From NCBI GenBank assembly GCA_963995505.1, contig OZ023182.1, positions 11,586,707 through 11,650,706 of the forward strand: a DNA stretch of 64,000 bases, read 5' to 3'. Below are positions 10,101 through 27,882 of this stretch, one piece after another (within the stretch, counting starts at the first letter, position 1; the number at the start of each line of letters is the position of its first letter). The translations under genes were made by a program, and so were the position numbers. A model generated the notes under the pieces. The model was not told where the DNA came from, ran no database searches, and saw nothing but the letters and a program-made list of their open reading frames with translations. This DNA comes from Hypericum androsaemum (taxonomy: Eukaryota > Streptophyta > Magnoliopsida > Malpighiales > Hypericaceae).

Positions 10101-11912
10101 TGCCAAAGGGAGTAACAAAGTCAAGCTAACGACTTTAAATTAGCACGTTTAGTATTTAAGTTTTCTTTATTTTTGTATTTGCTTCAGTATTGTTATTTTG
10201 ATTCAGTATTTTAATGGTCTTAGCAGGAGGTTCAGAACAGAGAAAAATCGAGCTGCGGCAGAATTCGCCAGTCCATACACAAGCTTTGTTGCGCAAAAAG
10301 GCAGTTAGAGAAAAACCCCACCAACTTTCCCCACCGCCTCCCACCGATGATTGACAGGGCGGTACCAGTCCTTTCCTCTATTCCTCTATGTTATGTGTCT
10401 GTTTTGTGCCTTGTGATGTTCCTGTTCATTTTTGTGATATTGTTGGTGTCTTGGCCCTACATTGAGGACAATGTGTTCAATAAGTGTGGGGGGGGTCAAC
10501 GTGCGTTTTATTTCGATTTGGCATATGTGATCGAGTCTAGGTCTGAATTTAGGATTGTGTTTGTTTTTGTTTATGACTGAAGTGGTGTCAAAAGCAGATG
10601 ATGAATCTTCCCCCTCAAATTTTGAACTTTTGTTAGATGCTAAATCTCATACCATGTTAGGAATCAAGCCTGAGTATGATGAGTAGGGACGTGTAGGAAC
10701 AACACCCTTGGCTATTTAGGTTAGTGGTTGCACTTGGTAGATTATACTAGCGGTATTGATGAGTGACCTTGTGAGATTTTAGAGCCGAAGGAGGAGACAA
10801 CCGTCTCCGCATAGCATGAGGTACCTATATTGCTCCGGTCATCGGGTTTCATGCCATTACTTGGTACTGTTTTGGTGGTGTGGGTGTAAATGAGAGGACG
10901 GGAGCCATCTTTGATTTTGAGCCTAGAGCCTTAGAGCTGAAAACCTTGTATATCTCTTGTTTACACTCGTTGAGCTTAAGCCTTTTTCTTTGAAATATTA
11001 TATGTAAGCCAATATGTAAGCCCTATATCCACAATCTTACCCACATTTGATCACTTTGGTCCGAGGATGCATTAGGTCTTAATCTTTGGGGTATTATTGT
11101 AAGGGTTCATTTGGTAGAATAGCTCGGGAATAAATAATGGGGGAAATGGGTAGAAATGAGGCCAACAAAGAAGCCGAGACCAGTTGCCTCTGATGTGCAA
11201 TGTGATTGAGGAAGGTTGTGAAAAATGAAAAAAAAGCAAAAAGAAAAAGAAAAAGAAGTGAAGGAAAAGAAGAAAAAAAAGTGAAAAAGTGATGAAAAGG
11301 GAATGTGAAAGTTGGAAATGGAACAAACGTTTAATGATAGGAGTGTGGAAAGTTTGGAAAGAGGTTGGAAAGTGAATAAATGGCACGGCTCGAGCTATGT
11401 GGTCGATAGGATTTGGGTGTAATCTTGGGATGAGTGCGTATTAGATATAGTGTGAGGTATTTAGAGTAAACGAGAGCTAGAATATTTTTGTGAGCTCCTC
11501 AGCCGGGTGGTTTAGCTACTTCCCACATATATTATCCTCACCTGACCCTAACCCCATTACAACCTAATGAAAAGTCCCTTTGATCATGAGCCCCACATTT
11601 ATCGAGGCACCACTGAGTGAGACGTATGAAACTTTGAGATCCCGGACGTGCACGCAAGTGATAGGTAGTTGACTACTCATATATGTGAGCTTAAATTTCT
11701 GAACCTCTGAGTGGTCAACCTTCTAGTGTAATCTACTAAATGTGAAAACTGGGTTAAACCATCAAGGATGCGGTGTCTACACGTTCTTACTCCTTGTGCT
11801 CAGGTAAGTGCACTACTTGGTCGTGGGGTGGTCTTTTAATAAGATTATGAAATTGTGGGGTGTGTCGGATGCGCCTTACTTGAGGACAAGCAAGGAAATA
11901 AGTGTGGGGGTG
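10101..11912 (+). other. Non-coding 3' region of the nested element
   Basis: About 1.8 kb without convincing coding potential. It includes a motif GAGGACAATG...AATAAGTGTGGGGGGGG (about 10462-10496) that is repeated in similar form just before the 3' LTR (GAGGACAAG...AATAAGTGTGGGGGTG, 11882-11912), and a long purine-rich stretch (about 11222-11300). Confidence 0.7.
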
Positions 11913-13379
11913 TGATGAGTGTGTAAACGCTCAGTTATTTGCTAAGTAGTTTGTATATTTAAGTCGTTGTTCTGTTTGTTTTATTCTCACTCTATTAAGT
12001 TTTTGGTTATTTTAATGCTTTCGTATGATGGAGTGGACTTTTACCGTTCGTGATATATTTTGTTAGGAATTTGGAGCGGTTCGTGGGCACGTGGATCAAG
12101 GGTTGGATGACAAAACGATGCAGGCAGGAGCTAGCGAATCCCCGTCGCCAGTTGACTAGCGATCGCTAGTCGAGCTCCCCGTCCTCTGTTGACTAGCGAT
12201 CGCTAATCGAGCTCCCCGTCGCTAGTGAACTAGCGATCGCTAGTCGGGAGTCACAGAGAGTTACGAAGATGCAAACTGGCGGCCGCTACTCAACTAGCGA
12301 CCGCTAGTTCGCCCAACGCAGCTTAAATCAGACTTCTTGTTTAATTGTGATTTCGGATCCGCTAAAGGAAATATTCGACTCTTGGCCTCTTGTTTTGGCC
12401 TTAGGACCATAATTATATTATTACTTGGCTAGCAAGACTTCTAGTTTAGGTTAAACCTCCTCTAGGTTTTCCTATTTTCGTGTTAGACTTTTGGCTATAT
12501 ATAGGCCTTAGTCTCTTAGGTTTTGGGGAGGACGTTACTACTACAATATTGAGACAGTCTTTAGAGCATAATAAAACCGTGATTTCAGTTAGGACGGGGA
12601 AAGGATTGGCAAAGCTTGATCATCACGACTAAGCTTTCTCTATCTCTATCTTTATGTTAATTGTTATCATGTTCTTCGTTAATCTTTTGTGCTTTGTCAA
12701 CATGCTTAGCGAGTAGTTCTCTCGTGAGTGCGATGCCCTAATTATGTGATTACTCGTCTATGTTAGCTATGATTTGATTATCTTTCGTAGTAGTTGTCAA
12801 TTGATGATCTTAATGCTTAATCTAACTTGATCACTTAGATTATGATGTTTAGTTGATAATAATGGACCGGAAGGCATTAGAATCAACGGAAGAGTCAATT
12901 GACATGTCTTAAGGTATTAATGAGGAATCTTGATACTAAGGGATAACCCGATAAGAGTTAACTTCATAATTGAGTTTAGCTTAGTTTTTGGTCTAATTAA
13001 TGAGCGGAAGCGTTGATTAGTAATCATGAACTACTCTACCTTAGTTTTGTCATCCTAATGAGCGGAAGCGTTAGGGAGATGCATTAGAACACTCCGGGTA
13101 CTAGTTAGAACTTTATAAAAACCATAGTCTCGACATAGATGGGTAGTCCATAAGGGTATCGTGCTCGTTTATCTCCATTGATTTATAACTCATCTTTTAT
13201 TTGCGTTTTCAATCTCGTTTATTTACTTGCGACCTTTCACAATCATTATAAAACTTTACTTATCTCGCTTCACATAATTATTTGCATTGATTTTGTGTTC
13301 AACCCTCAGTTCGAAACCCTACTTACTCACTATACTATTTGATTGTGCATTTAATTGCTTATCAATTTTACGTACATCA
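11913..13379 (+). repeat. 3' LTR of the nested element
   Basis: It is 1467 bases and nearly identical to 6280-7715. The length difference is explained by an extra 37-base tandem copy of the palindrome segment (about 12172-12208) and loss of one TATCTC unit near 12640. Confidence 0.92.
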
Positions 13380-13384
13380 AGTAG

Positions 13385-13740
13385 GACTGGCACGGCACAA
13401 GGATTCATGCTCTCTCTCACGTACCCTTTCTCCAATAGTTCGTTGACTTGTCGCTCAAGTTCTTTTGTTTCCTCCGGATTGCTCCTATATGCGGGACGAT
13501 TTGGTATGGCAGCTCCCGGAACCAAGTCAATTTGGTGCTCAATTCCTCGGATGGGTGGTAATCCTGATGGTAGCTCGTTGGGGAATACATCCTCGTAGTC
13601 CTGCAAAAGGGAAACAACCATACTAGGCAAGTGTGATTCAAGTTCGTTAGTATTTAAAAATGCCTCCTTGTACATAAGTACGATCATTGGCTTTTTGTCA
13701 AAACATGCATGCTTGATATCACTAGCTCCCACATAAAAAC
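13385..13740 (-). pseudogene. RT N-terminal part of the outer gypsy element
   Basis: It encodes the connection into RT: DVFPNELPSGLPPIRGIEHQ, then YVRESMNPCAVPVLL, which is the start of the palm. The family continues immediately with [13 protein letters not shown], and exactly there the nested element interrupts (target duplication 13380-13384). The rest of RT resumes at 6274. Confidence 0.88.
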
Positions 13741-14445
13741 TCATTTTCCACCCCTCGGTTTTTCTCTCATTGGCCGTTTTAATTTCTGTTTTTCCGACTT
13801 CTTTTGCTCTCTCAAGCTCTTTCTCTTCATTGGCCGTTTTTCCTTTCTTTTTTCGGTTTCTTCTCTCCGCTCAATTCTTTTCTTTTGATCACTCTTCTTT
13901 TTCTCATCATTCTCCTTTTGTAACTTCAATTGATCTTCACAAACTTGTGACGGTGTTAAGGGTACTAATGTGATTACTCGTCGATTGAGTGTGAACGAGT
14001 ACTTGTTCGTGTAGCCATCATGCTTAACCTTCCTATCAAATTGCCATGGTCTTCCGAGTAGTAGGTGACCAGCTTGCATTGGCACCACATCACAAAGCAC
14101 TTCATCCTTATATTTGCCAATTCGAAATGTCACTAGCACTTGCCCTTCCACGCGTACTTCTCCACTATCATTCAACCACTGTAGCTTGTAAGGTTTAGGG
14201 TGTTTCTTTGTGATCAACCCCAACTTTTCTATCATAGTGGTGCTTGCAACATTAGCACAGCTTCCTCCATCAATAATGACGCTACACACCTTTCCCTTGA
14301 CATAACACCTTGTGTGGAAAATATTCTCTCGTTGTGCATCATCTTCTCCTTCTTTTGCTTGCAAGTTCAAAGCCCTTCTTGTCACCAAAGTGAGTGCTTC
14401 AGTAGCTTGGAATTCCTCCTCGGACAGATCTTCCAATGAGGGCAT
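13741..14445 (-). pseudogene. Protease region of the outer gypsy element
   Basis: This retropepsin-like domain carries IIDGGSCANVAS as the active-site motif (DGGS instead of the commoner D[TS]G) and the downstream LLLGRPWQFDRKVKHDG block typical of plant gypsy proteases. A highly charged Lys/Glu/Arg tail of about 60 residues follows. It is separated from the RT frame by a stop at 13741-13743, so the polyprotein is broken here. Confidence 0.82.
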
Positions 14446-14449
14446 GTTC

Positions 14450-15558
14450 CATGTTCCGAGTCTTCTCCTTTTGTCTCGACCTCCCCGCTCTCTCTAAGCA
14501 CCATAACCTACTTGTTAGGACATTGACTTGCTATGTGCCCCCTTCCTTGACATTTAAAGCACCTAATGTCTCGACTTCTTGTAGGAGGGGCTTCCACTTT
14601 CTTTTGAGAGCTGGTATTAGAACTCTCGGTCTTGTGTTCTACTTTGGCTGCCTGTGGCCTATCAAACTTCTTTGGAAAATTCGGCTTCCAAGTAGTACTT
14701 GATGTAGCTCGTGCCTCCTTTCTTCATTTGTTTCTCTATCTTGTTGGCCATATGAACCATATCTTCCAATTTGACGTAGTGTTGTAGCTCCACTTTGTCT
14801 TGAATTTCAGGATTTAGTCCATTCAAGAACATAGCCATAGTGGCTTCACGATCCTCCTCTATGTTGGCTCGTATCATGGCCATCTCCATCTACTTATAGT
14901 AATCTTCCACACTCATACTTCCTTGTCGCAGTCCTTGTAACTTTTTAAATAGATCACGGTAGTAATGACTAGGAACAAAGCATTTTCTCATCACAACTTT
15001 CATCTCCTCACATGTCTCTATGGCATGTTCTCTGTTACGTCTCCTGCTTGTGACAAATTGATCCCACCAAGTTATAGCATAATCAGTAAATTCAGTCACA
15101 GCCAGCTTTACCTTCTTTGCCTCGGAACAATTGTGACAATCAAACACAAATTCAATCTTCTTCTCCCATTCAAGATAAGCCTCCGGATCAGAACGACCTG
15201 CAAAGAAAGGTATTTTTAACTTGATGCTTCCCAAATTGTCATCCCTTCTCCGCCTGGCCCCCCTAGGTTGGCGTTCATTCCTCAACCTCCTAACATTCCT
15301 TGTGGAGCCTACGTCCTCTTGAAAGTCAGACTCATCTCCACTCATTCCTCCCATAGGTGCTATTCTTCTTTGGACATGAGGTATGCCTTGTGGTTGTTGG
15401 CTAGCACGTGAATTCTCTATGATATCCAGGCGTTGGTGTATTTGCTCAACCTCCGCTCTCATCATTTCTTGGAGCTTCCCTGTTAAGGCCTCCACAAATA
15501 CCTTAGGGTCAACGTTGCCCAAAGTTCCTTCTCTTTCTCCTTCGTTTTCTTGAGACAT
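14450..15558 (-). pseudogene. gag of the outer gypsy element
   Basis: The frame starts at MSQENEG (15558). It contains the retrotransposon gag region (KIPFFAGRSDPEAYLEWEKK, then AITWWDQF) and continues past an in-frame stop at 14890-14892, where YYK is followed by TAG and then MEMAMIRANIEED. A frameshift near 14700 moves the frame before a CCHC zinc knuckle (CFKCQGRGHIASQC) at about 14525-14575. Gag forms the virus-like particle and the knuckle binds RNA; these breaks would give only a truncated protein. Confidence 0.85.
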
Positions 15559-16046
15559 GTTGTTGCAAGAAAATTGGTTAGTTAAAATAATAATGGACCT
15601 CACCAATCACTCCCTTACGTGTTTACCCTCAAGGTATGTTGCACTCGGGTTCACTCGTGTTTACACTCAATTATTTGGCTCTTTTCTCTCTAATGTGCTC
15701 ACCACTCTTGCCTTTTTCCTCTCGTGACACTCTTGTTGGTTCTTGCAGAGCTAGTATTGATTAGCTTGGCCTTCGCACTCTTTAGTTGCCGAGTCCTCTT
15801 CTTTCTTCTTCTTGCTTTCGTTCTTGCCTTCGCTTCTATCTTCTTGAGTCACGAAATTGCACTATCCAATACTTCTAGTCCTACTTGAATTCTGATTCTA
15901 CTAATCCTACTTGAATTCTGACTTTTTTTTTTATCAGAATACACGACTTAGAACACTAAAGTCACGAATCTGAAATACCAAAAAAATAAAGACAATAAAT
16001 GTAAAGATATAAGGTCTAAAGTAGAACCTAAGCTCTTGATACCAAC

Positions 16047-16777
16047 TTATACGAATCCCGTCAGGAATTCGCACCAACTCGGATCGTCTACTCTAGGATG
16101 ATGGTTGATCTTGACCCGTCGCTTTGCGCCTTGCACCGAACCTCAGTGTTGGTTAACTTTGACCCGTAGCAATGGTGAGAACGCGAACCTTGATCTTGAA
16201 TCGAATTACGCCACAAACGGAGATGGAAATTCCGTTTGATAAGTACAAACGCCCTAGCTAAGTAATCCAGCCCACAAGGACAACCAGAGTATCAACTCAC
16301 GAATTTTCTTATGCCAAAAAGAGATGTCCTTTATTGAATTCGTGGCCCCCCTTATATAGTGGTTAAAACTGACCTGGATAGACTCCAAAGTCAACAAGAT
16401 AAGTTATGAAGAGCTCCAAACTTATCATACTACTTAAACTAGGTCTAAAACGAATGTTTATCCTAAGAATTGAAAAACACAATCATTATCCACTATTGGA
16501 TAACTCTTATTCCTAAAAAGTTATAAAAAGTTTGGATAACTCTTATTCCGTAGGAATCTTGGTTTTACTCCTTTAGGCGTCCAAAATAACTCCAATCACG
16601 TGCATGGGCTTTGCATGGACGTCCACGGGCTTACACGAACTGGTTGTAGTCCAAATCTCTTGAATTAATCCGTTGAGCTCAGCTTGAAGCGTCTTTGCTC
16701 TTGCTCTTGTGATTGGTCCAAGTAGAACTCGAACTGGTTGTGGGTCTTGTAGCTCCATAGGTGACGTGTTCACATCA
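16047..16777 (-). repeat. 5' LTR of the outer gypsy element
   Basis: It is the partner of 3144-3880. The copy of the integrase tail at about 16573-16777 is a by-product of LTR duplication, not a separate gene. Its inner end has decayed (TTATACG where the other LTR has TGATAAG). Confidence 0.88.
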
Positions 16778-16782
16778 AGATT

Positions 16783-18022
16783 ATATAAGGAAAAAGAAAG
16801 ACCTGAGTCGCGTGAAGGATAGCCTCCTTGTCCGTAATCCCCCATCCGATTAACAAATAGAAAAAAGAAACCGATTAACATACACAATCCCTAATTTAAC
16901 CCCAACAGATTTTTTTTAAGGGAAAAAAAAGAATTTGTACCACATTATCCGTAACGCTTCATCCCCACCCTTGTCCTCGAGTCTCTGTTAGCTGCTTTCG
17001 CAGTCAACGATCACATCTTCTAAAACGTCACCGATCCCTTCGCCTCTTCATCTCTCCGATTCAGCTTCCTGTTCCTGTTGTAAAGATAAATCTCTTCAAG
17101 TGCAACTCGAGGAGATCCGACTTAGCGGAGGGTGTTCTTAGGTTTTTCCTTCTTTCTTTCTAACACTAGAAAAGAAAGACTAAAGACAATAATTTGCCGA
17201 CTATAATCCTGGCTCTCACGCCATTTTCCCATGGTTTTAAAACCCGGTCCAGAGCTATGACCCAAAATTTTTACCCTTTTTTGGGTTGATCGGTCGGATC
17301 GATCCGACTACTGGTCGAACTAAAAACATTTTTATTTTTTAATATTTTAAATAATATATATAGGTTAAAATAGACTTATTTTTCATATAAAAAAATAGAC
17401 TTAATTTTTTATCTCACTACTCTATAAATCTACTTATTTATTTATTTATTACTTTATAAATTTGTCAAATCAATTTTTTTCTTCGAAAATTACCAAAAAA
17501 TCAATTTCACCCATTTTTGTATAGGTTCAACCAGTTAGAGTAGACCTCAAAATCAATCGGTCTGACCGAATTTGGTCCGGTTAGTACAGACCCCGATTCT
17601 TAGTACATGATTAAAGTAATGGGCTAATAGTTCTTCTACTAAGTCCGTGGAATAACAAATGGGCTAGATAAATTGATAGGCCCACTAGTTATAACAAAAT
17701 GGTCATCCACATGCTTCTCCTCGGTGTCATCCGCGAGCCTCTCATCGATGACCTGTCGTCCGGCATCAAAACGCCTTCCTCATTTTTCCATGCATCAGTT
17801 CCTCAGTCCTCGGATCTTCCAGGCTTTCGCTTTCTCGTAGTAGAAATTAGGTTTCCTTTTAAAGCAAGCTCGGGGTCAGAAGGAAGCAAGGAATAGGAAA
17901 CGGGTCCTTCTTTGTAGTTGGGTTTAGTGTTGTACTTTCTGGGAAAGGAGGGGTTTTTTTTTTTTAGAAGATATAGGGAGTGAGTGTACTTTGGCGGTGG
18001 TTTTTTCTCTTTCCTGTTTTAC

Positions 18023-18053
<31 letters not shown>

Positions 18054-18339
18054 CGTGTTTCTCTCCTGATTTGATCGTTGGGGCCCGCTCCTGGTTGACC
18101 GTGTCAAACTAGCTAGCTTCTTTCCTAATTTGTATTTCTTTTTCTGAAGAACTCTTTCCTAATTTGTATTAGGATTTAATGGTCCGCTTTATTTTATTGG
18201 TATATTCATTGTTCACATAGTTTCATGTTGAGTTTTTCCTATTTTAGTTTTTTCTATGTTGGACTTTGGTTTATTAATTTTTCCTAAATTGGGTTCTCCT
18301 ATTAAAGGTTTCCTATATTAGTCTAAGTTGGAGTCTTTT
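16783..18339. other. Intergenic region 5' of the cyclin
   Basis: No gene is recognised. 17230-17600 has the look of a decayed foldback/MITE (AAAACCCGGTCC on one side, TTTGGTCCGGTT on the other). A CT microsatellite lies at about 18026-18052. A short frame at 17699-17896 has no family resemblance. Confidence 0.4.
18026..18052 (+). repeat. CT/TC microsatellite
   Basis: A run of CT dinucleotides about 300 bases before the cyclin TATA box; pyrimidine tracts are common near plant promoters. Confidence 0.85.
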
Positions 18340-18347
18340 TATATAAG
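18340..18347 (+). promoter_or_regulatory. TATA box of the cyclin
   Basis: TATATAAG, 125 bases before the ATG at 18465. It is conserved with the duplicate copy at 399-406. Confidence 0.6.
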
Positions 18348-18464
18348 AAGAATTTGGACAGAGACATAAGAAGACACAAAACTACGCATTCAAAATCTTC
18401 TATTGTGTTTGGGTTCTCTTTTCACCTCCCCTCTATACCCTCAATAAACTTGTTGCGTGTTTAC

Positions 18465-19356
18465 ATGGATTCCATGCCGTTCAAGGGTGTTTCAGGGGAC
18501 CTGGAGACCAACGGAGCTCTGGGGCTAGACGAGTCTGACAAAGGAACTCGGGCAAGTCCACGAGTCGTATCACTGCTGGGATCGATCTTGGAGAGGATGA
18601 TCGTTGAGCAGCACGGAGATGGATCAGCACGGAAAGATATCGTGACGATATTCCATGGTCCGAGTGCTGCTACTAGTTTGAGCATTACAGAGTACCTTGA
18701 ACACATATCTAACTACTCCAACTGCAGCTGTTCCTGCTTCGTTCTTGCTTTCATCTACATAGACAGGTTTCTTCGGCGAAAGGATGCTCGTCTTACACCA
18801 CTAAACGTGCACCGGCTTGTGTTTACGAGTGTCGTGGTAGCTGCAAAATTCTGGGATGAGTAAGTTGTTTGATCCTCCTACCTTATTTGTATTTGTAGTC
18901 AGTCTAGTCCGGGTTTGAGAATTATCAGAAGTTTTTGATGTATTGCTGCTGCTTGGTGGAACTTGCAGGTGTTATACTAATGCAGACTATGCAATAATGG
19001 GAGGAGTAAGCACCCAAGAGATGAAGAGAATGGAGATGGAACTTTTGTTTGACCTGGACTTCAAACTATATGTGACAGATCAAGTCTTCAGCGACTACTG
19101 TTTGAAGCTTGAGGAGCAGCAATCTCTAGGCGTACCTCCGAGTGGTCATACTGGGCAGGTCTTTCTTCCAAACTTCACCGTCAAGAAGATGTGGGGATTG
19201 GCTCTTGCTGCTTTGCGTAGCTTTCCTGACCTTTTGGAGTCGCTTTTCTTCCTTCGTTCATGTTATCCACCTTGTGGAGAATCTGTATACACTAGGCTTC
19301 AACTTTGCTGCGACGCTTGCTCCATGTGCAACCCAGCTTTTCCTAATTACTTTTGA
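18465..19356 (+). CDS. P/U-type cyclin (CYCP3-like), two exons
   Basis: Exon 1 is 18465-18859 (donor GTAAGT at 18860) and exon 2 is 18969-19356 (acceptor TTGCAG), joined in phase. The product begins MDSMP and has the compact P-type cyclin box: SITEYLEHISNYSNCSCSCF, FIYIDRFLRRKD, LTPLNVHRLVFTS, then GGVSTQEMKRMEMELLF and DLDFKLYVT. P/U cyclins partner CDKA and connect nutrient or hormone signals to cell division; in Arabidopsis they act in the nucleus and cytoplasm. The LNVHRL and EMELLF..LDFKL blocks look closest to CYCP3. Oddities: three bases are missing at the exon 1 end compared with the 5' duplicate, and the C-terminus after LKLEEQQSL extends some 75 residues without resemblance to the family, so the true stop or a further intron may have been missed. 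It is probably the functional copy. Confidence 0.8.
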
Positions 19357-20473
19357 GTAATAATACAATTCATTTACTTTTTTGAAAAACATATTCGATT
19401 CTTCTAAGGACGAATTTAGATTCGTATAAGCCAGATTGAATTCTAATCGAATTTTCGTCGTGAATCCAAATCGGATTCAATTCATGGTCACTACTGGGCC
19501 CAAAGGGAGAGAGGAAACATATAGAGAAGAAAGAGGAAGGAACGAGCGCGAGAGAGAAAAAAAAAGCTTAAAATTAGTTATAATAACCATATAAATGTGG
19601 ACTTAATATAAATGAGTGATCATAAAGAGATAAAAAAAAATAGTGATCATGGACTAAAATTTATAGAAAATGAGCGACACTATTAGTGTCTTTTTACCCC
19701 ATAGTCCATCAGTGTGGCAACTTTTGCTTTTGTTCTCGTAATCACGTACTCAGAAGCAAGTTACACAATCTGATTAGCAACAAGCAATTATATAAAATGG
19801 TAAAAAACGTTATTCTATTTTAACCAAGAGGTCTCGAATTCGAAATTTCAGGAACTTAGCAATGTTAAATATTTATTAGAGTTTTGTCATTTTCCAAAGG
19901 TCTCATCTCACCCGCTCGAATCTGAATTAGTCGATGTATAGTATCCGAATACAAAATGGTCTAAAAAAAAAAAACACAGGATTTTCCAAGCATCGGGTTG
20001 CCACAACGGAACGAAGGTAGTCTGACATGAGAATGCTCAGAACATTCAGTCATTTGCTGGAAGGAATGAATGAATAAACGGGTGTAGTTGGGTTGGCACT
20101 CGAAAATATCACACAGCTGTACGAATTAATATAAACAGCTGTTTGATACCGGCATAAAAGATGCAACTTGGAACAAACAAGGTATTCCACAGAATTTCTA
20201 TGTAATTGATGCGCAAAAAGGATCAGGACGACTCTAAAAATCTCAGGGTAAAGATGGGTACAACAGAGAGAGAGAGAGAGAGAGAGAGTTGCAAAACTTT
20301 TATTATTGCTTAGGCCTTGCGCAATAACTAATTTCATGGTGCACCATATCAGTCCACTATGGCAGATCTTGAATAAAACCCTAAATAGAGATGAAGCTAT
20401 AATCAAATTCTTTACAAGTGAGGCACTTAATTTACGAACATCAAGGTAGGTCCATTGAGTAGGAATCCATCAT
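19357..20473. other. Intergenic region between cyclin and MIRO
   Basis: No gene is seen. About 19390-19490 holds ATTCGAATT-rich sequence of the kind that flanks the hAT transposase at 46170. 19590-19690 resembles the 239-bp repeat at 52561 (AGTGATCATGGACTAAAATTTATA). About 19800-19900 has a B-box-like GGTCTCGAATTCGAAA and may be SINE debris. A GA microsatellite lies at 20265-20288. Confidence 0.45.
20265..20288 (+). repeat. GA microsatellite downstream of MIRO
   Basis: A GA run about 190 bases beyond the MIRO stop, probably in or near its 3' untranslated region. Confidence 0.8.
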
Positions 20474-26637
<6,164 letters not shown>

Positions 26638-27882
26638 CTCAATTGCGGAAAACGGAAAACCCTCGAAAAACCCTAAATTGGAACCGGGGAAAGGGAGGAG
26701 GAACGAGCGGTGGGTTTTTTCTAGAATAGAGGAGTAATAAAACTGGGGAGTGGTAGTTTCGTAATAATGAGCAACTAAAGGACGATATTGTGTGTCAAAA
26801 ATGCAACCAAATTCCCCTTCTCATTCTGGGCCGGATTTAGTTCGGAATGGAGTATTCCAGACGGTTTGAATCAAAGGAAGCGCGAGTGGCAGAATAGCAA
26901 ATTATTCAAAAGACAGGGATAAATGTGTGAAAGAAATTTAAAATTGCATGTGTTATTAATAAGGAAAGAAGGCACTTATATATGGGAATTAAACAAACTT
27001 TCCATAACCGCTATCCCGATTAAAAGAGCAAATCATGTTACAAAAATTTCAGTTGTCATTTCTTATCGCTAATTTCAAAACCCTAGATCTTACAAAAACA
27101 GCAATTTGAAACAAAAAAGAAGAAAACTGCAACATAGGTGAATCTTCTAGGATATGTCTATACAGAGACATATACTTTTGGTACTCATGGTGTGTTTATT
27201 TAGGTGTTTTTCTTAGGTGTTCTCTTTGACAAGATATGTATCTCTGGTACTCATTGTGTAATCTTTTTTCTCGGAGTAATACAAATTTTACCTTTTCAAA
27301 AAAAAAATTACAGATTTCCAATGAAGCCTATAGACCTGCAGAATTTGGATGTTCAAACTATAGAGTAAAGATCTTCGAACATAGAAGGTTAGTCCAAAAC
27401 TCCTACCTCGATCTTCGTTTCTATAAAAAAAATTGTTTAATCATTATAAAACCTCATTAGTTTTACTACAGATTCAAACAGGAAATGGGAAGGATAGCAA
27501 ATACGCTTAAACATTATTTCCAACACATTGAATATGCATCTACCCTCAAGTAAATTGTTAGTCCGCACCTTTTGTTTTGTATACTGTTTATAACTACTTG
27601 CTATTATAAGATCATCAACAACTCGTATGCCATGTTATGTCAAAATGGCTAAGCATGTTGTGTGAAAATGGCATGAATTCTTATGTTATAATGACATGAG
27701 TTGTTATATCACAGTGGTATGACATATTAAGTAAAAATGTAATGTCCAGTCATGTCAAAATGGAGACTTTGGATGCAGTGGAGACTTTGGAACAAATTGA
27801 AAAAACGAATGGTGGAAACAATTATTGTTTGAAACATTAAAAAGATATGTGACAATTCTACTATTCTTATGCGTAAAAAAAA
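26638..27882. other. Upstream flank of MIRO and intergenic sequence
   Basis: No gene is seen. 27215-27310 (TCTCGGAGTAATACAAATTTT.. then an A-run) looks like the 3' end of a SINE or LINE. About 27620-27770 contains degenerate repeats of TATGTCAAAATGGCATG that recur at 29935-29995. Confidence 0.4.

Larger units (their letters stand above)
6280..13379 (+). mobile_element. Nested gag-protease-only LTR retrotransposon (Athila/Tat-like, non-autonomous)
   Basis: A 7.1-kb plus-strand element lies between AGTAG repeats (6275-6279 and 13380-13384). Its LTRs begin TGATGAGTGTG and end TACATCA. TGGCGCCGTCGACAC at about 7719-7733 resembles the TGGCGCCGT.. primer site of Athila/Tat elements. A purine/G tract AAGTGTGGGGGTG abuts the 3' LTR. 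It encodes gag and an aspartic protease (7830-10100) but has no RT, RNase H or integrase; the 1.8 kb after protease is non-coding. It would need enzymes from an autonomous relative. The near identity of the LTRs suggests a recent insertion compared with its host element. Confidence 0.92.
3144..16777 (-). mobile_element. Ty3/gypsy LTR retrotransposon interrupted by a nested element
   Basis: A complete minus-strand element lies between AGATT direct repeats (3139-3143 and 16778-16782). The 5' LTR is 16047-16777 and the 3' LTR 3144-3880. A primer-binding-like TGGTATCAAGAGC lies at about 16032-16044, resembling the initiator-Met tRNA type with one extra A. A purine tract reading AAGAGAGGGGGAA on the minus strand abuts the 3' LTR at 3881. 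The coding order is gag, protease, RT, RNase H, integrase, which defines Ty3/gypsy. Removing the nested element (6280-13379 plus one target duplication) leaves about 6.5 kb, normal for a plant chromovirus-like element. The reading frames carry several stops and frameshifts, so it is defective. The absence of a classical chromodomain and the coding that continues into the 3' LTR recall CRM-type elements; that placement is inference. Confidence 0.92.

Noticed and set aside
11072..11386. Phe/Leu-rich minus-strand frame
   Set aside because: It arises from the purine-rich non-coding tract of the nested retroelement.
13287..13598. 103-codon plus-strand frame
   Set aside because: It spans the junction between the nested 3' LTR and antisense RT of the outer element.
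16573..16887. Open frame ending with the GPITRARAKTLQ segment
   Set aside because: It is the copy of the integrase tail carried by the 5' LTR of the outer gypsy element, not a separate gene.
17699..17896. 65-codon frame in the cyclin upstream region
   Set aside because: No recognisable domain, codon pattern or neighbours support it.
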